The notes: a model not told the origin generated them from the sequence alone. Numbered from the stretch's first letter, positions 53,290-62,222 are shown. The stretch is 64,000 bases of DNA from Pleurocapsa minor GSE-CHR-MK 17-07R (GCA_019359125.1 JAHHHY010000001.1:806001-870000), one strand, 5' to 3'. Numbers and translations are program-made.

Positions 53290-55557
53290 GTGATAGTACG
53301 CGTACAAAAGCTGATGGCCATGGCGAATGTCGCCAGCAGACGTGCCTCCGAAGAACTCATCCTACAGGGCCGCGTCACGGTAAATGGCGAGGTCATCACG
53401 CTTGGCGCGAAGGCGGACCCCGAGACTGATACCATTCAGTTGGACGGCGAGACGCTGCGCTTTGACAAACAGCCGAAGGTTTATATTGCGCTGTATAAGC
53501 CCAAAAACATTCTGACGACCAGTGACACCCACTCCACCGACGACCGCAAGACAGTCTACGACCTGGTGCCGCGTGGCGAGCACCTGTTTGCCGTGGGTCG
53601 CCTGGACGCCGACAGTGAAGGCCTGGTCGTGCTGACCAACGACGGGGAGATGGCCAACAAGCTGACGCACCCGCGTTATCGCCACACCAAGACGTATCTC
53701 GTCACAGTCCTGGGTGAGCCCAGCGAGCGCACGATTGAAGTGTGGCAGCGCGGCATCACCATCGACGAAGAACGCACTGCCCCGTGCGTGGTCAAGGTCA
53801 TCAAGTCTGGTGCCAAGGAAACCATCCTCAAGATCATCATGACTGAGGGCAAGAAACGCCAGATTCGCCGCGTAGCGAATGCGCTCGGCCATCCGGTCCA
53901 GCGCCTGATCCGCACACAGATTGGCTCACTGACGGTCGAAGACCTGAAGTCGGGTGAATACCGCGAGCTGACTGCCGAAGAAATCGAACAGCTGCAGACG
54001 CCGACCTTCGAATACAAGCCGCCCCGTATTTCCAAGGGCTATCAGGGCAAGAATCCTCGTCCGGAACGCCGTGAAGGGTCCAGCGACCGTCCTGCGCGCT
54101 CGTTCGGGGATCGTCCGCCGCGCCGCGAAGGGTCTAGTGACCGTCCTGCACGCTCGTTCGGAGACCGTCCGCCGCGCCGTGAAGGTTCCAGCGACCGCCC
54201 TGCGCGTTCATTCGGTGATCGTCCTCCCCGCCGCGAGGGTGATTCCAGCGACCGTCCTGCGCGCTCGTTCGGCGATCGTCCGCCGCGCCGTGAAGGTTCA
54301 AGCGACCGCCCTGCGCGTTCGTTTGGAGACCGTCCGCCGCGCCGTGATGGTGATTCGCGTCCTCCCCGCCGCGAAGGCGATTCCAGCGACCGTCCTGCAC
54401 GTTCATTCGGTGATCGTCCGCCGCGTCGTGAAGGTTCCAGCGATCGTCCTGCACGTTCGTTCGGCGATCGTCCGCCGCGCCGTGAAGGTTCCAGCGACCG
54501 CCCTGCGCGCTCGTTCGGTGATCGTCCACCGCGCCGTGATGGTGACTCGCGTCCGCCGCGCCGCGATGGTGATTCCAGCGATCGTCCTGCGCGCTCATTT
54601 GGGGATCGTCCGCCGCGTCGCGAAGGTTCCAGCGACCGCCCTGCGCGCTCGTTCGGTGATCGTCCACCGCGTCGCGAAGGTTCCAGTGACCGTCCTGCAC
54701 GTTCGTTTGGAGACCGTCCACCGCGCCGTGATGGGGACTCGCGTCCTCCCCGCCGTGAAGGCGATTCCAGCGATCGTCCTGCGCGCTCGTTCGGCGATCG
54801 TCCGCCGCGTCGTGATGGCGATTCACGTCCTCCCCGCCGCGAGGGTGATTCCAGCGACCGTCCTGCACGTTCATTCGGAGATCGTCCGCCGCGCCGTGAA
54901 GGTTCCAGCGAACGTCCTGCACGTTCGTTTGGAGACCGTCCGCCGCGCCGTGAAGGTTCCAGCGACCGCCCTGCGCGTTCATTCGGTGATCGTCCGCCCC
55001 GCCGTGATGGGGATTCGCGTCCTCCCCGCCGTGAAGGCGATTCCAGCGACCGTCCTGCACGCTCGTTCAGCGATCGTCCGCCGCGCCGTGATGGGGATTC
55101 GCGTCCTCCCCGCCGTGAAGGCGATTCCAGCGATCGTCCTGCGCGTTCGTTTGGGGATCGTCCTCCCCGCCGTGAAGGCGATTCCAGCGACCGTCCTGCA
55201 CGTTCGTTCGGAGATCGTCCGCCGCGCCGTGATGGCGACTCGCGTCCGCCGCGTCGTGAAGGTTCCAGCGATCGCCCTGCGCGTTCGTTTGGCGACCGTC
55301 CACCGCGTCGCGATGGGGACTCACGTCCTCCCCGCCGCGAAGGTTCCAGCGATCGTCCTGCGCGTTCGTTCGGAGACCGTCCGCCGCGTCGTGATGGGGA
55401 TTCGCGTCCTCCTCGCCGCGAGAGTTCCAGCGACCGCCCTGCGAAGCCCGTGAATCACGACCGTCCGCGCCGCGCCGAGGGTGATGTCCCGCGCGCGCGC
55501 CGCCCGTTTGGTGATACCCGTCCGAATACTAAAAAATCGGACGATGCTGAAGAATAG
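53290..55557 (+). CDS. RluB-type pseudouridine synthase with a long Arg-rich repeat tail
   Basis: 755 residues from a GTG start with GGAAAG upstream. Residues 1-60 are an S4 RNA-binding domain (KLMAMANVASRRASEELILQGRVTVNG); 65-240 are the RsuA/RluB/RluF catalytic domain with Asp in VGRLDADSEGLVVLTNDGEM and GKKRQIRRVANALGHPVQRL. From about residue 262 to 716 the protein is a repeat of the unit SSDRPARSFGDRPPRREG (about 20 units, often with the spacer DGDSRPPRR). It modifies a uridine in rRNA, most likely 23S. The tail is highly basic/acidic mixed and surely disordered. Confidence 0.9.
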   Translation: MIVRVQKLMAMANVASRRASEELILQGRVTVNGEVITLGAKADPETDTIQLDGETLRFDKQPKVYIALYKPKNILTTSDTHSTDDRKTVYDLVPRGEHLFAVGRLDADSEGLVVLTNDGEMANKLTHPRYRHTKTYLVTVLGEPSERTIEVWQRGITIDEERTAPCVVKVIKSGAKETILKIIMTEGKKRQIRRVANALGHPVQRLIRTQIGSLTVEDLKSGEYRELTAEEIEQLQTPTFEYKPPRISKGYQGKNPRPERREGSSDRPARSFGDRPPRREGSSDRPARSFGDRPPRREGSSDRPARSFGDRPPRREGDSSDRPARSFGDRPPRREGSSDRPARSFGDRPPRRDGDSRPPRREGDSSDRPARSFGDRPPRREGSSDRPARSFGDRPPRREGSSDRPARSFGDRPPRRDGDSRPPRRDGDSSDRPARSFGDRPPRREGSSDRPARSFGDRPPRREGSSDRPARSFGDRPPRRDGDSRPPRREGDSSDRPARSFGDRPPRRDGDSRPPRREGDSSDRPARSFGDRPPRREGSSERPARSFGDRPPRREGSSDRPARSFGDRPPRRDGDSRPPRREGDSSDRPARSFSDRPPRRDGDSRPPRREGDSSDRPARSFGDRPPRREGDSSDRPARSFGDRPPRRDGDSRPPRREGSSDRPARSFGDRPPRRDGDSRPPRREGSSDRPARSFGDRPPRRDGDSRPPRRESSSDRPAKPVNHDRPRRAEGDVPRARRPFGDTRPNTKKSDDAEE
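54070..55445 (+). repeat. 54-bp-class tandem coding repeat in the pseudouridine synthase gene
   Basis: About 20 imperfect in-frame copies of a roughly 54-base unit (encoding SSDRPARSFGDRPPRREG) plus nine inserted units of about 27 bases. Copies differ mainly at synonymous third positions, and the only protein variants seen are S-E swaps such as SSERPAR and SFSDRPP, so the protein sequence seems under selection. Confidence 0.92.
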
Positions 55558-55579
55558 ACTGTAGCCGAAGGATCTGGTT

Positions 55580-56314
55580 TTGGCCGACGAACAAACCGTA
55601 CAACAGTACATCGCCATGCAGCCGAAAATTGCCTGGCGCAGACATATCATGCGGTGGCTGATCCGCACCTTCGTATTTAGAATCCTTGCCCGTGTTACTG
55701 TCACGGGCGAGGAAAATGTCCCGGCGACGCAGCCGGGCATCGTCATCATCAACCACATCAGCTATCTCGACCCTGTTCTGGGGATGGGCGCGGTGAACAA
55801 CCGTTTCTGCATCCCTATGAGCAAGGCCGAAAACCGCAAGAATCCGCTGCTGGCTTTCCTGATCTGGTGGTGGGGCTCGTATTACGTGAATCGCGGCGCT
55901 GTCGACCGCACCGCGCTCATGAACTCGATCGAGCTGATCAAATCCGGCCAGCTCATCCTGATTGCGCCGGAAGGCACGCGCCAGCCCAGCCTGACCCAGC
56001 CTAAAGATGGCTTTTCGTTCTACGCCACCAAGTCGGATGCGACCATCGTGCCGATGGCCATCACCGGCGTGGATGACGCCTGGATCAAGAAAATCCTCAC
56101 GCTTCAGCGGCCAAAAATCCAGATCGTGTTCGGCAGGCCCTTCAGGTTCAAGACTGAGGGACGTACACGCATCCCGCGCGAAGAACTGACCGCGATGACG
56201 GATGAGGCCATGTACCAGCTGTCTTCGCATATCCGCGATGAAAAGCTGCGTGGTGAATACAGCGACCTGAGCAAAGCGACAACCCAGTATCTGGAATTTG
56301 TGAAGCCGGAGTAA
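55580..56314 (+). CDS. plsC: 1-acyl-sn-glycerol-3-phosphate acyltransferase
   Basis: Acylates lysophosphatidic acid in phospholipid synthesis. 244 residues from a TTG start with AAGGA ahead. Motifs: NHISYLDPVLGMGAV (H-x4-D catalytic) near 57-71, WWGSYYVNRGAVDRTALMNSI, motif III LIAPEGTRQPS near 133 and a late VPMAITGVDDAWI. An N-terminal amphipathic or membrane helix (WRRHIMRWLIRTFVFRIL) would hold it at the membrane. Located between the pseudouridine synthase and glmS. Confidence 0.9.
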   Translation: MADEQTVQQYIAMQPKIAWRRHIMRWLIRTFVFRILARVTVTGEENVPATQPGIVIINHISYLDPVLGMGAVNNRFCIPMSKAENRKNPLLAFLIWWWGSYYVNRGAVDRTALMNSIELIKSGQLILIAPEGTRQPSLTQPKDGFSFYATKSDATIVPMAITGVDDAWIKKILTLQRPKIQIVFGRPFRFKTEGRTRIPREELTAMTDEAMYQLSSHIRDEKLRGEYSDLSKATTQYLEFVKPE

Positions 56315-56372
56315 CACCGCCTCACTGTCCTGCCCCTTGCCGAGACGAAAACCCTGAACCGGAGATACTGTC

Positions 56373-58217
56373 ATGTGCGGAATCGTTGGAGTTGTGGGTG
56401 CCGACAATGCCACGCCGATCATCCTGGATGGCCTGAGCCGCCTGGAGTATCGCGGCTATGACTCGGCCGGTATCGCCGTGCTGCAAAACAGTAAAATTGC
56501 GCTGCGCCGTGACGTGGGCAAGCTGATCAACCTGCGCCGCCGTGTGGAAGCTGATCCGCTGGCCGGCCCCATCGGCATCGGCCACACGCGCTGGGCCACG
56601 CACGGCGTCCCCGCCGAACACAACGCACACCCGCATATCAGCATGGACGGCAATTTCGTCGTCGTGCACAACGGCATCGTCGAGAATTACCGCGAACTGC
56701 GCGCAGAACTGATCGCTGAGGGCGTGCAGTTTTCGTCGGAAACTGACACCGAAGTGATCGTGCATCTGGTGGCCAAATTTGCGGCCGGGGGCGACGGCGA
56801 CGTGACCAGCGCCGTCCGCCAGACGATTGGCCTGCTGCGCGGCGCCCACGCTATCGTGGTCATGAACAGCGCCCAGCCGGACCGGCTGGTGGCCGTGCGC
56901 ATCGGCAATGCCGGCGGTGTGGCTGTTGGCCTGGGCGACGGGTCAAACTTCATCGCCTCGGATATCCCGGCGATCATAGAAGAAACCCGCCGCATGATTT
57001 TCCTCGAACACCGTCAGGTGGCCACCGTGTTTGCCGATCACGTGGACATTCAGACGGCCGACGGCGCGCCCGTGAAGCCGGTCATCCACACGATCGGCTG
57101 GGATGCGGTCAGCGCGGCCAAAGGCGAATATCAGCATTTCATGCAGAAAGAAATCTTCGACCAGGCGCGCAGCCTGACCGACACCATTCGCGGGCGGGTG
57201 GACTTTGAAACGCAGCAGGTGGTGCTGCCCGACCTGAATCTGTCAACCGAGACAGCACAGCAATTGCAGCGCATCATCTCCGTCGCGTGCGGCACCAGCT
57301 ACTACAGCAGCCTGGTAGGAAAGTTCTACATCGAACACCTGGCGCGCCTGCCTGTCGAGGTGGACTATGGCAGCGAGTTTCGCTACCGCGACCCGATTAT
57401 CGGCCCGAACACGGCCGTGCTGGCGATCACGCAAAGCGGCGAGACGGTCGATACCCTGGCGGCGATGGAAGAAGCCCGTCACAAGGGCGCGCTGCTGTGG
57501 GCGATCGTCAATGCGATGGGCAGCCAGGCGATGCGTGTGTCTGACGGGCACATCACCATGAACGCCGGGCCGGAAATCGGCGTGGCTTCCACCAAAGCAT
57601 TTACCTCCAGCATCGTCGACCAGTTCCTGCTGGCGCTGTATCTCGGCCAGCTGCGCGGCACGCTGTCTGAAGCGGACCGGCTGCACTACCTGCATCAGCT
57701 CACCCGCATCCCGGACCTGGTCGGCCGCACGCTGGAGACCTTCCCCGTGGTGCAGGCGCTGGCCAGCAAGTTCCACAACTACCGCGATTTCCTGTATCTG
57801 GGGCGCGGCATCAATTACCCGATCGCGCTGGAAGGCGCGCTGAAGCTGAAAGAAATCAGCTATATCCATGCCGAAGGCTATCCTGCTGGCGAGATGAAGC
57901 ACGGCCCGATCGCGCTGATCGACGAGAATATGCCGGTGCTGGCCATCGCGCTAAAAGACGCCCTGTATGAAAAAATGATCAGCCAGATTGAGCAGGCCAA
58001 GGCGCGCGGCGGCATTGTCATCGCGGTCGCCACCGAAGGTGACGAGGACATCGGCCAGAAAGCCGATCATGTAATACATGTGCCTGAAGTCGATCCGATG
58101 CTGGCGCCGATCGTCGCGGTGATTCCGCTGCAAATGCTGGCCTACAGCATCGCCGTCCGCCGTGGTGCTGATGTCGACCAGCCGCGCAATCTGGCCAAGA
58201 GTGTGACGGTAGAGTGA
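56373..58217 (+). CDS. glmS: glucosamine--fructose-6-phosphate aminotransferase (isomerizing)
   Basis: Makes GlcN-6-P from Fru-6-P and glutamine, the first step of UDP-GlcNAc and wall synthesis. 614 residues: nucleophile Cys2 in MCGIVGVVG, RLEYRGYDSAGIAV, TRWATHGVPAEHNAHP and HNGIVENYRELR for the glutaminase, then two SIS domains (VACGTSYYSSLVG, ITQSGETVDTLAAMEEARH, YLGRGINYPIALEGALKLKEISYIHAEGYPAGEMKHGPIALI) and the end NLAKSVTVE. No glmS ribozyme-like sequence is in the 58 bases before it. Confidence 0.98.
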   Translation: MCGIVGVVGADNATPIILDGLSRLEYRGYDSAGIAVLQNSKIALRRDVGKLINLRRRVEADPLAGPIGIGHTRWATHGVPAEHNAHPHISMDGNFVVVHNGIVENYRELRAELIAEGVQFSSETDTEVIVHLVAKFAAGGDGDVTSAVRQTIGLLRGAHAIVVMNSAQPDRLVAVRIGNAGGVAVGLGDGSNFIASDIPAIIEETRRMIFLEHRQVATVFADHVDIQTADGAPVKPVIHTIGWDAVSAAKGEYQHFMQKEIFDQARSLTDTIRGRVDFETQQVVLPDLNLSTETAQQLQRIISVACGTSYYSSLVGKFYIEHLARLPVEVDYGSEFRYRDPIIGPNTAVLAITQSGETVDTLAAMEEARHKGALLWAIVNAMGSQAMRVSDGHITMNAGPEIGVASTKAFTSSIVDQFLLALYLGQLRGTLSEADRLHYLHQLTRIPDLVGRTLETFPVVQALASKFHNYRDFLYLGRGINYPIALEGALKLKEISYIHAEGYPAGEMKHGPIALIDENMPVLAIALKDALYEKMISQIEQAKARGGIVIAVATEGDEDIGQKADHVIHVPEVDPMLAPIVAVIPLQMLAYSIAVRRGADVDQPRNLAKSVTVE

Positions 58218-58231
58218 GGGCGCGTTATACT
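58203..58231 (+). promoter_or_regulatory. promoter of the epimerase-family gene
   Basis: GTGACG (58203-58208), 17-base spacer, TATACT (58226-58231), 60 bases before the GTG start. A second TTGACG at 58241 with TATCAG 18 bases on is an alternative. Confidence 0.4.
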
Positions 58232-58290
58232 CCGTATCGGTTGACGGGCAAAATTGCAGCTTTTTATCAGGCACTTCTAGAGGGATTTCC

Positions 58291-59262
58291 GTGCGTGTAC
58301 TAGTCACCGGGGCGGCCGGGTTCGTTGGCAGTCATCTGCTGCGCCTGCTGCGGGCAGAATTTCCACATGCAGAGCTGCACGGCACCGTGCTCGATCCAGC
58401 TCACGCGCTGGCCGTCCCGGATGCCACCCCGCACGCCCTGAACCTGATGAATCCTGAGGCGGTCGCACAGCTTGTCGCACAGGTCACCCCTGACAGGATT
58501 TATCATCTGGCCGCATTTGCCGTCGTGCATCGGTCATTTGAGGATCCGTGGGCCACACTGGAGAATAATATTCGCACCCAGCTCAACGTGCTGGATGCCT
58601 GCGTAAAGCAAAAACTGTCACCGCGCATCGTGCTGGTCACCAGCGGCGAAGTGTACGGCGTCGAACAGTCCTTAAATGTACCCACGCCGGAAAGCGCGGC
58701 CATGCGCCCCGCCAATCCATATGCAGTGAGCAAGGTGACGCAGGACATGCTCGGCCTGCAATACTCGCTCAGCCACAAGCTGCCAATCATGCGGGCGCGC
58801 CCCTTCAATCATCTGGGTCCCGGCCAGGGGCCTGGCTTTGTCGCGCCAGACTTTGCCCGCCAGATCGCGCTGATAGAGGCCGGACAGCAGTCGCCCGTCA
58901 TCACCTGCGGCGACTTGTCGGGCGAGCGCGACTTCACCGATGTCCGCGACATCGTGCGCGCCTATGTGCTGATGGCCGAGCGCGGTATCCCCGGAGACGC
59001 GTACAACGTAGCCACCGGACGCACCGTCACCATCGGCCACATCCTGAATATGATGCTAGGCATCAGCGGCAGCGAGATTCGTGTGGAATCAAAAGCTGGC
59101 TATGTGCGCTCATCTGGCGTGCAGAAATCATGGGGCGATGCGTCTCACCTGCGCACGGTCACCGGCTGGGAACCGATCATCCCGCTGGAACAGACCGTGA
59201 CCGATGTGCTGAACGACTGGCGCGCGCGTGTGGCCACAGACGCAGGCAAGAAACCCGTCTGA
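58291..59262 (+). CDS. GDP-6-deoxy-4-keto-mannose reductase-like SDR (Rmd-type)
   Basis: 323 residues of the extended SDR family: VLVTGAAGFVGSHLLRLLRAEFP at 3-25, YHLAAFAVVHRSFEDPW, VTSGEVYGVEQ, and YAVSKVTQDMLGLQYSLSHKLPIMRARPFNHLGPGQGPGFV, the Tyr-Lys pair and a segment typical of GDP-4-dehydro-6-deoxy-D-mannose reductases. It would make GDP-deoxysugars for surface glycans. A sugar 4,6-dehydratase is an alternative. GTG start preceded by AGAGGGA. Confidence 0.85.
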   Translation: MRVLVTGAAGFVGSHLLRLLRAEFPHAELHGTVLDPAHALAVPDATPHALNLMNPEAVAQLVAQVTPDRIYHLAAFAVVHRSFEDPWATLENNIRTQLNVLDACVKQKLSPRIVLVTSGEVYGVEQSLNVPTPESAAMRPANPYAVSKVTQDMLGLQYSLSHKLPIMRARPFNHLGPGQGPGFVAPDFARQIALIEAGQQSPVITCGDLSGERDFTDVRDIVRAYVLMAERGIPGDAYNVATGRTVTIGHILNMMLGISGSEIRVESKAGYVRSSGVQKSWGDASHLRTVTGWEPIIPLEQTVTDVLNDWRARVATDAGKKPV

Positions 59263-59360
59263 TACCCGGTCATCAGCAATAGCACCCTACCCCTGCGTTC
59301 AATCCATCAGTTGTCACATTTACACAAGCATGTGGACGACTGCATGCTGCGCCTTGTCCA

Positions 59361-59389
59361 TTGACGGGCATTTGTGAATATGTGACAAT
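59361..59389 (+). promoter_or_regulatory. promoter of the aminotransferase leader
   Basis: TTGACG (59361-59366), 17-base spacer, GACAAT (59384-59389) with a TGT extension before it. It lies upstream of both the leader ORF and the terminator. Confidence 0.55.
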
Positions 59390-59407
59390 CGCTTTACTGG
59401 TGAAGCG

Positions 59408-59473
59408 ATGGGAATAACCATGCGCCGTACGATGAATATGACCACTGATACTGATACTCTGCCTCCCAGGTAG
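59408..59473 (+). CDS. possible leader peptide upstream of the aminotransferase
   Basis: A 21-codon frame (ATG 59408 to TAG 59473) with GGTGA upstream. The peptide is rich in Thr (six) and Met (four), reading MTTDTDT near its centre, which recalls Thr-type leader peptides. It is followed 42 bases later by an intrinsic terminator and 97 bases later by the aminotransferase. No perfect antiterminator pairing was found by eye beyond CGGGG (59478-59482) with CCCCG (59518-59522). Whether it is translated is unknown. Confidence 0.45.
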   Translation: MGITMRRTMNMTTDTDTLPPR

Positions 59474-59515
59474 ATGACGGGGTCGTATACGTGTTGTTCA
59501 CACCGAGTGAATTAC

Positions 59516-59544
59516 CGCCCCGCACAGGGGCGTTTTTGTTGTTT
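59516..59544 (+). terminator. intrinsic terminator inside the aminotransferase leader
   Basis: CGCCCC-GCACA-GGGGCG (59516-59532) followed by TTTTTGTTGTTT. It is downstream of the likely promoter at 59361-59389 and 26 bases before the start codon, so it works as an attenuator, or it could end transcription from the upstream reductase gene. Confidence 0.8.
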
Positions 59545-59570
59545 GCAGACAGTTAAAGGTGGAGGAAACT

Positions 59571-60908
59571 TTGTCAGCACAACCCGTTGTCACCTCATCG
59601 CTGGATACGCCCGAATACGCGCATCCGTTGGCAAATCGCGTCGCCGTCAACGATTATCCGGCACACATGCAGGATATTCCGCCGTCGCGCATGTTTCTCA
59701 TCCGTGACGCGCTGAAGGCCTATAAGGACCGCGAAGGGGCCGGCGCCGTCACCTTTGACGCCTCGCAGGGCGACGGCGGGGCCAGCCTGCCCGGCACGCC
59801 CACCCATATTCTGGAAGCCGCGCTCAAGCTGCAAATCGACCACGGCACTGCCTACGACCAGCCGTGGGGCACGGCCCGTTTCCGCAAGGCCGCTGCCGAG
59901 TCGTACTGGAAGTTTGACAGCAGCACCGGCTGGTCTGGCGAGAATATCGTGTTTGTGCAGGGTGGCCGCGATGGCCTGCAAAAGGCCTATGGCGCGATGA
60001 TCGCGCTGGGCCACAAGCGCGTCGGCGACGCTCTAGTCGTCTCGCGCGTGCCGTGGATCAGCTACAACTGGGGCCCGTATGCCGTCGGCCTGAATGTGCT
60101 GCTGGCGCCCGGCCGCCCCGAAGAAGGCTGGCGCTATACGCCGGACAGTATCCGTGCGACAGCAGAATTTGCCCAGCGTGAAGGCCGCGGCGTCGCGGGA
60201 CTGGTCATCACCTCACCAGACAATCCGACCGGCCGCACGATTCCCCTCGAAGAGCAGATTCTGCTGGCGCGCACGGCCATTGAAGCGGGCTATCCGTTTG
60301 TGCTGTTTGACTGGATTTACCACTGGGTGACCGACCACGGTCCGAACGACATCAACGTCATCCTGAACGCGTTCTCGCCCGCCGAGCGCGAGAAGCTGAT
60401 TTTCCTGGACGGCCTGACCAAGAGCCTGGGCGGTTCCAATGTGCGTTCCGCGCATCTGGTGGCTGGCAAGGCAGTCGTCAAGCACATCACCAGCCAGGCG
60501 TCGCACAGCGTGATTCCCGCGTTCTTCTCGCAGGCTGTCGCCATCGCTGCCTATGAGATGGGCTTTGGCGAAGCCGCCAAGGACATTATTCAGGCATGCA
60601 GCGCCAGCCGCAAAGTCCTGCGTACGGCGCTGGAGGAATCCGGCGTGGGGCACATCATTGGCGACGGCTACTATGCCTTCATCGACTGCACGCAGCATAT
60701 CGAGTCTGGCAGCGCGAAGTATGATTACCTGAAAGACTCGGAAGGCCTGCTGAAGTATCTGGGCGAAAACTATGGCCTGGCCGTAGTGCCCGGCGTGTAC
60801 TTCTCACCTGCTGGCGCCAACTGGATCCGCTTCTCGTATGCGCTGCCGCCGGATGTCACGGCAGGCGCGGTTGAACGGCTGTTTGCCGGGCTGAATGCGC
60901 TGAAATAA
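59571..60908 (+). CDS. PLP-dependent class I/II aminotransferase
   Basis: About 445 residues from the TTG at 59571, five bases after GGTGGAGG; the GTG at 59559 would put the start inside the ribosome site. Fold-type I motifs: DQPWGTARFRKAAAESYW and IVFVQGGRDGLQKAYGAMIALG (cofactor region), VITSPDNPTGRTIPLEEQ near 218, FVLFDWIYHWVTD and the Schiff-base Lys in FLDGLTKSLGGSNVRSAHL near 284. Substrate is not clear; family members include aspartate, aromatic and branched-chain aminotransferases. Preceded by a candidate attenuator and followed by a strong terminator. Confidence 0.9.
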   Translation: MSAQPVVTSSLDTPEYAHPLANRVAVNDYPAHMQDIPPSRMFLIRDALKAYKDREGAGAVTFDASQGDGGASLPGTPTHILEAALKLQIDHGTAYDQPWGTARFRKAAAESYWKFDSSTGWSGENIVFVQGGRDGLQKAYGAMIALGHKRVGDALVVSRVPWISYNWGPYAVGLNVLLAPGRPEEGWRYTPDSIRATAEFAQREGRGVAGLVITSPDNPTGRTIPLEEQILLARTAIEAGYPFVLFDWIYHWVTDHGPNDINVILNAFSPAEREKLIFLDGLTKSLGGSNVRSAHLVAGKAVVKHITSQASHSVIPAFFSQAVAIAAYEMGFGEAAKDIIQACSASRKVLRTALEESGVGHIIGDGYYAFIDCTQHIESGSAKYDYLKDSEGLLKYLGENYGLAVVPGVYFSPAGANWIRFSYALPPDVTAGAVERLFAGLNALK

Positions 60909-60925
60909 GCACCAGACCAGACAAC

Positions 60926-60963
60926 AAAAACAGGGATTCCGGTTCGCCGGAGTCCCTGTTTTT
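60926..60963. terminator. bidirectional intrinsic terminator
   Basis: A 17-bp stem AAAAACAGGGA...TCCCTGTTTTT with a TTCG tetraloop and T-tracts on both strands, between the convergent aminotransferase and fabD genes. Confidence 0.93.
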
Positions 60964-60982
60964 ATTTCGGTGAAGTAATGCT

Positions 60983-61924
60983 TTATCCCACAAATGCCCG
61001 TAATGCGTCGGCTGAGTTCAGCGCCGTCGACGTGACCGAGGCATCAATGCGCTTCACCAGTCCGGCCAGCACATCCTTCGAGCCAATCTCGACAATCTGC
61101 GTCACGCCGGTTGCGATCATCGCCTGCACGCTCTCGGTCCAGCGCACCGACTGCGTGAGCTGATTGGCCAGTTCTTCGCGGATGGCATCGGCATCAGACA
61201 GCAGCGCGGCGCTCACATTGCCCACGACCGGCGTGGATGGTGCCGAGATTGGCGTATTGGCCAGCGCGGCTCGGAAGCCGTCCTGGGCGGGCGCCATCAG
61301 TGGCGAGTGCGAGGCGATGCTGACCGCCAGCTTGAGCGCCCGGCGTGCGCCAATCGACTTCGCGTCGGCAATGGCCGCGTCCACGGCCTCCACGTCGCCC
61401 GAAATCACCGCCTGCCCAGGGCAGTTATCGTTGGCCAGCACCAGCACCTTGCCGGTTTGTTCAGCAATGCGGGCGCACAGCTCGCGTACAGCGGCAGTAT
61501 CCGGCCCCAGCAGCGCCGCCATCGCCCCGGGATTCCGCTGGCCGGCGGCTTCCATCAGGCGGCCGCGTTCACGCACGAGGCGCAGGCCATCGGCGAACGA
61601 GAGCGCACCAGCAGCGGTCAGTGCCGTCAGTTCACCCAGGCTGTGGCCGGCCATCACGCGGGGTGACGCATCCGCACGCTGCGATTGCAGCGCGCGCAGG
61701 ATAGCGATGCTGCACACAAACAGCGCAGGTTGGGTGTTAATCGTACTGTTCAGCGCTTCTTCCGGCCCGCTAAAGCACATCTCGCTGAGCGAAAACCCAA
61801 GCACGTCGTCAGCTTCAGCAAATGTCTGGCGGGCGATGTCATAGGCCGCCGCGACATCCTGCCCCATGCCAATCACCTGCGAGCCCTGCCCCGGAAATAC
61901 AAACGCGGTCGTATCAAAAGTCAT
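60983..61924 (-). CDS. fabD: malonyl-CoA:ACP transacylase
   Basis: Loads malonate onto ACP for fatty-acid synthesis. From the ATG at 61924 (GGAGT eight bases ahead) 313 residues: TAFVFPGQGSQVIGMGQDVA at the start, catalytic Ser in VMAGHSLGELTALTAAGAL near 90-107, Arg-containing LRLVRERGRLMEA and catalytic His in SIASHSPLMAPAQ. It lies 66 bases after rpmF on the same transcript. The typical plsX and fabH are not between them. Confidence 0.95.
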   Translation of the reverse strand: MTFDTTAFVFPGQGSQVIGMGQDVAAAYDIARQTFAEADDVLGFSLSEMCFSGPEEALNSTINTQPALFVCSIAILRALQSQRADASPRVMAGHSLGELTALTAAGALSFADGLRLVRERGRLMEAAGQRNPGAMAALLGPDTAAVRELCARIAEQTGKVLVLANDNCPGQAVISGDVEAVDAAIADAKSIGARRALKLAVSIASHSPLMAPAQDGFRAALANTPISAPSTPVVGNVSAALLSDADAIREELANQLTQSVRWTESVQAMIATGVTQIVEIGSKDVLAGLVKRIDASVTSTALNSADALRAFVG

Positions 61925-61989
61925 CTTCATACTCCAAAACAAAAGAGCCGCACTCGTGTACGGCCCTTTAGGTCACTCTGAAATTCGGG

Positions 61990-62178
61990 CTAATCGTCTT
62001 TCTTGACATCGAGGACGGTCACGCCGCGGTAGCTTCCACACTTCATGCAAACGTGATGCGCCAGATGATAGGCACCGCAAGTCTCGCACTTGGCAAGCTG
62101 TTTGAGCGTGAGCGCGTCATGAGCACGACGCTTGTTGCGTCGGCTGGGGGAGATTTTTTTCTTAGGTAACGGACCCAC
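61990..62178 (-). CDS. rpmF: 50S ribosomal protein L32
   Basis: 62 residues starting at the GTG at 62178, which has AGGAG seven bases upstream and gives the normal L32 start (GPLPKKKISPSRRNKRRAHD). A zinc-ribbon CETCGAYHLAHHVCMKCG fits the four-Cys form. A farther in-frame ATG at 62199 would add a non-L32 leader. Co-transcribed with fabD from a near-consensus promoter. Confidence 0.96.
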   Translation of the reverse strand: MGPLPKKKISPSRRNKRRAHDALTLKQLAKCETCGAYHLAHHVCMKCGSYRGVTVLDVKKDD

Positions 62179-62222
62179 GATTGCGCTCCTGTAGTGCACA
62201 CAGTTCGTACAATAACGGACCC

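Noticed and set aside
54070-55445. CRISPR-like array of repeats
   Set aside because: Units are adjacent in-frame tandem coding repeats with no unique spacers and no cas genes nearby.
54071-55453. Long alternative frames on both strands through the 54-kb repeat block
   Set aside because: They come from the repeat's codon pattern; only the pseudouridine synthase frame has a catalytic domain and start site.
56315-56372. glmS ribozyme upstream of glmS
   Set aside because: Only 58 bases are available and no ribozyme core can be recognised.
59474-59707. Second leader frame starting directly after the 59408 ORF
   Set aside because: It runs into the aminotransferase in another frame and has no ribosome site of its own.
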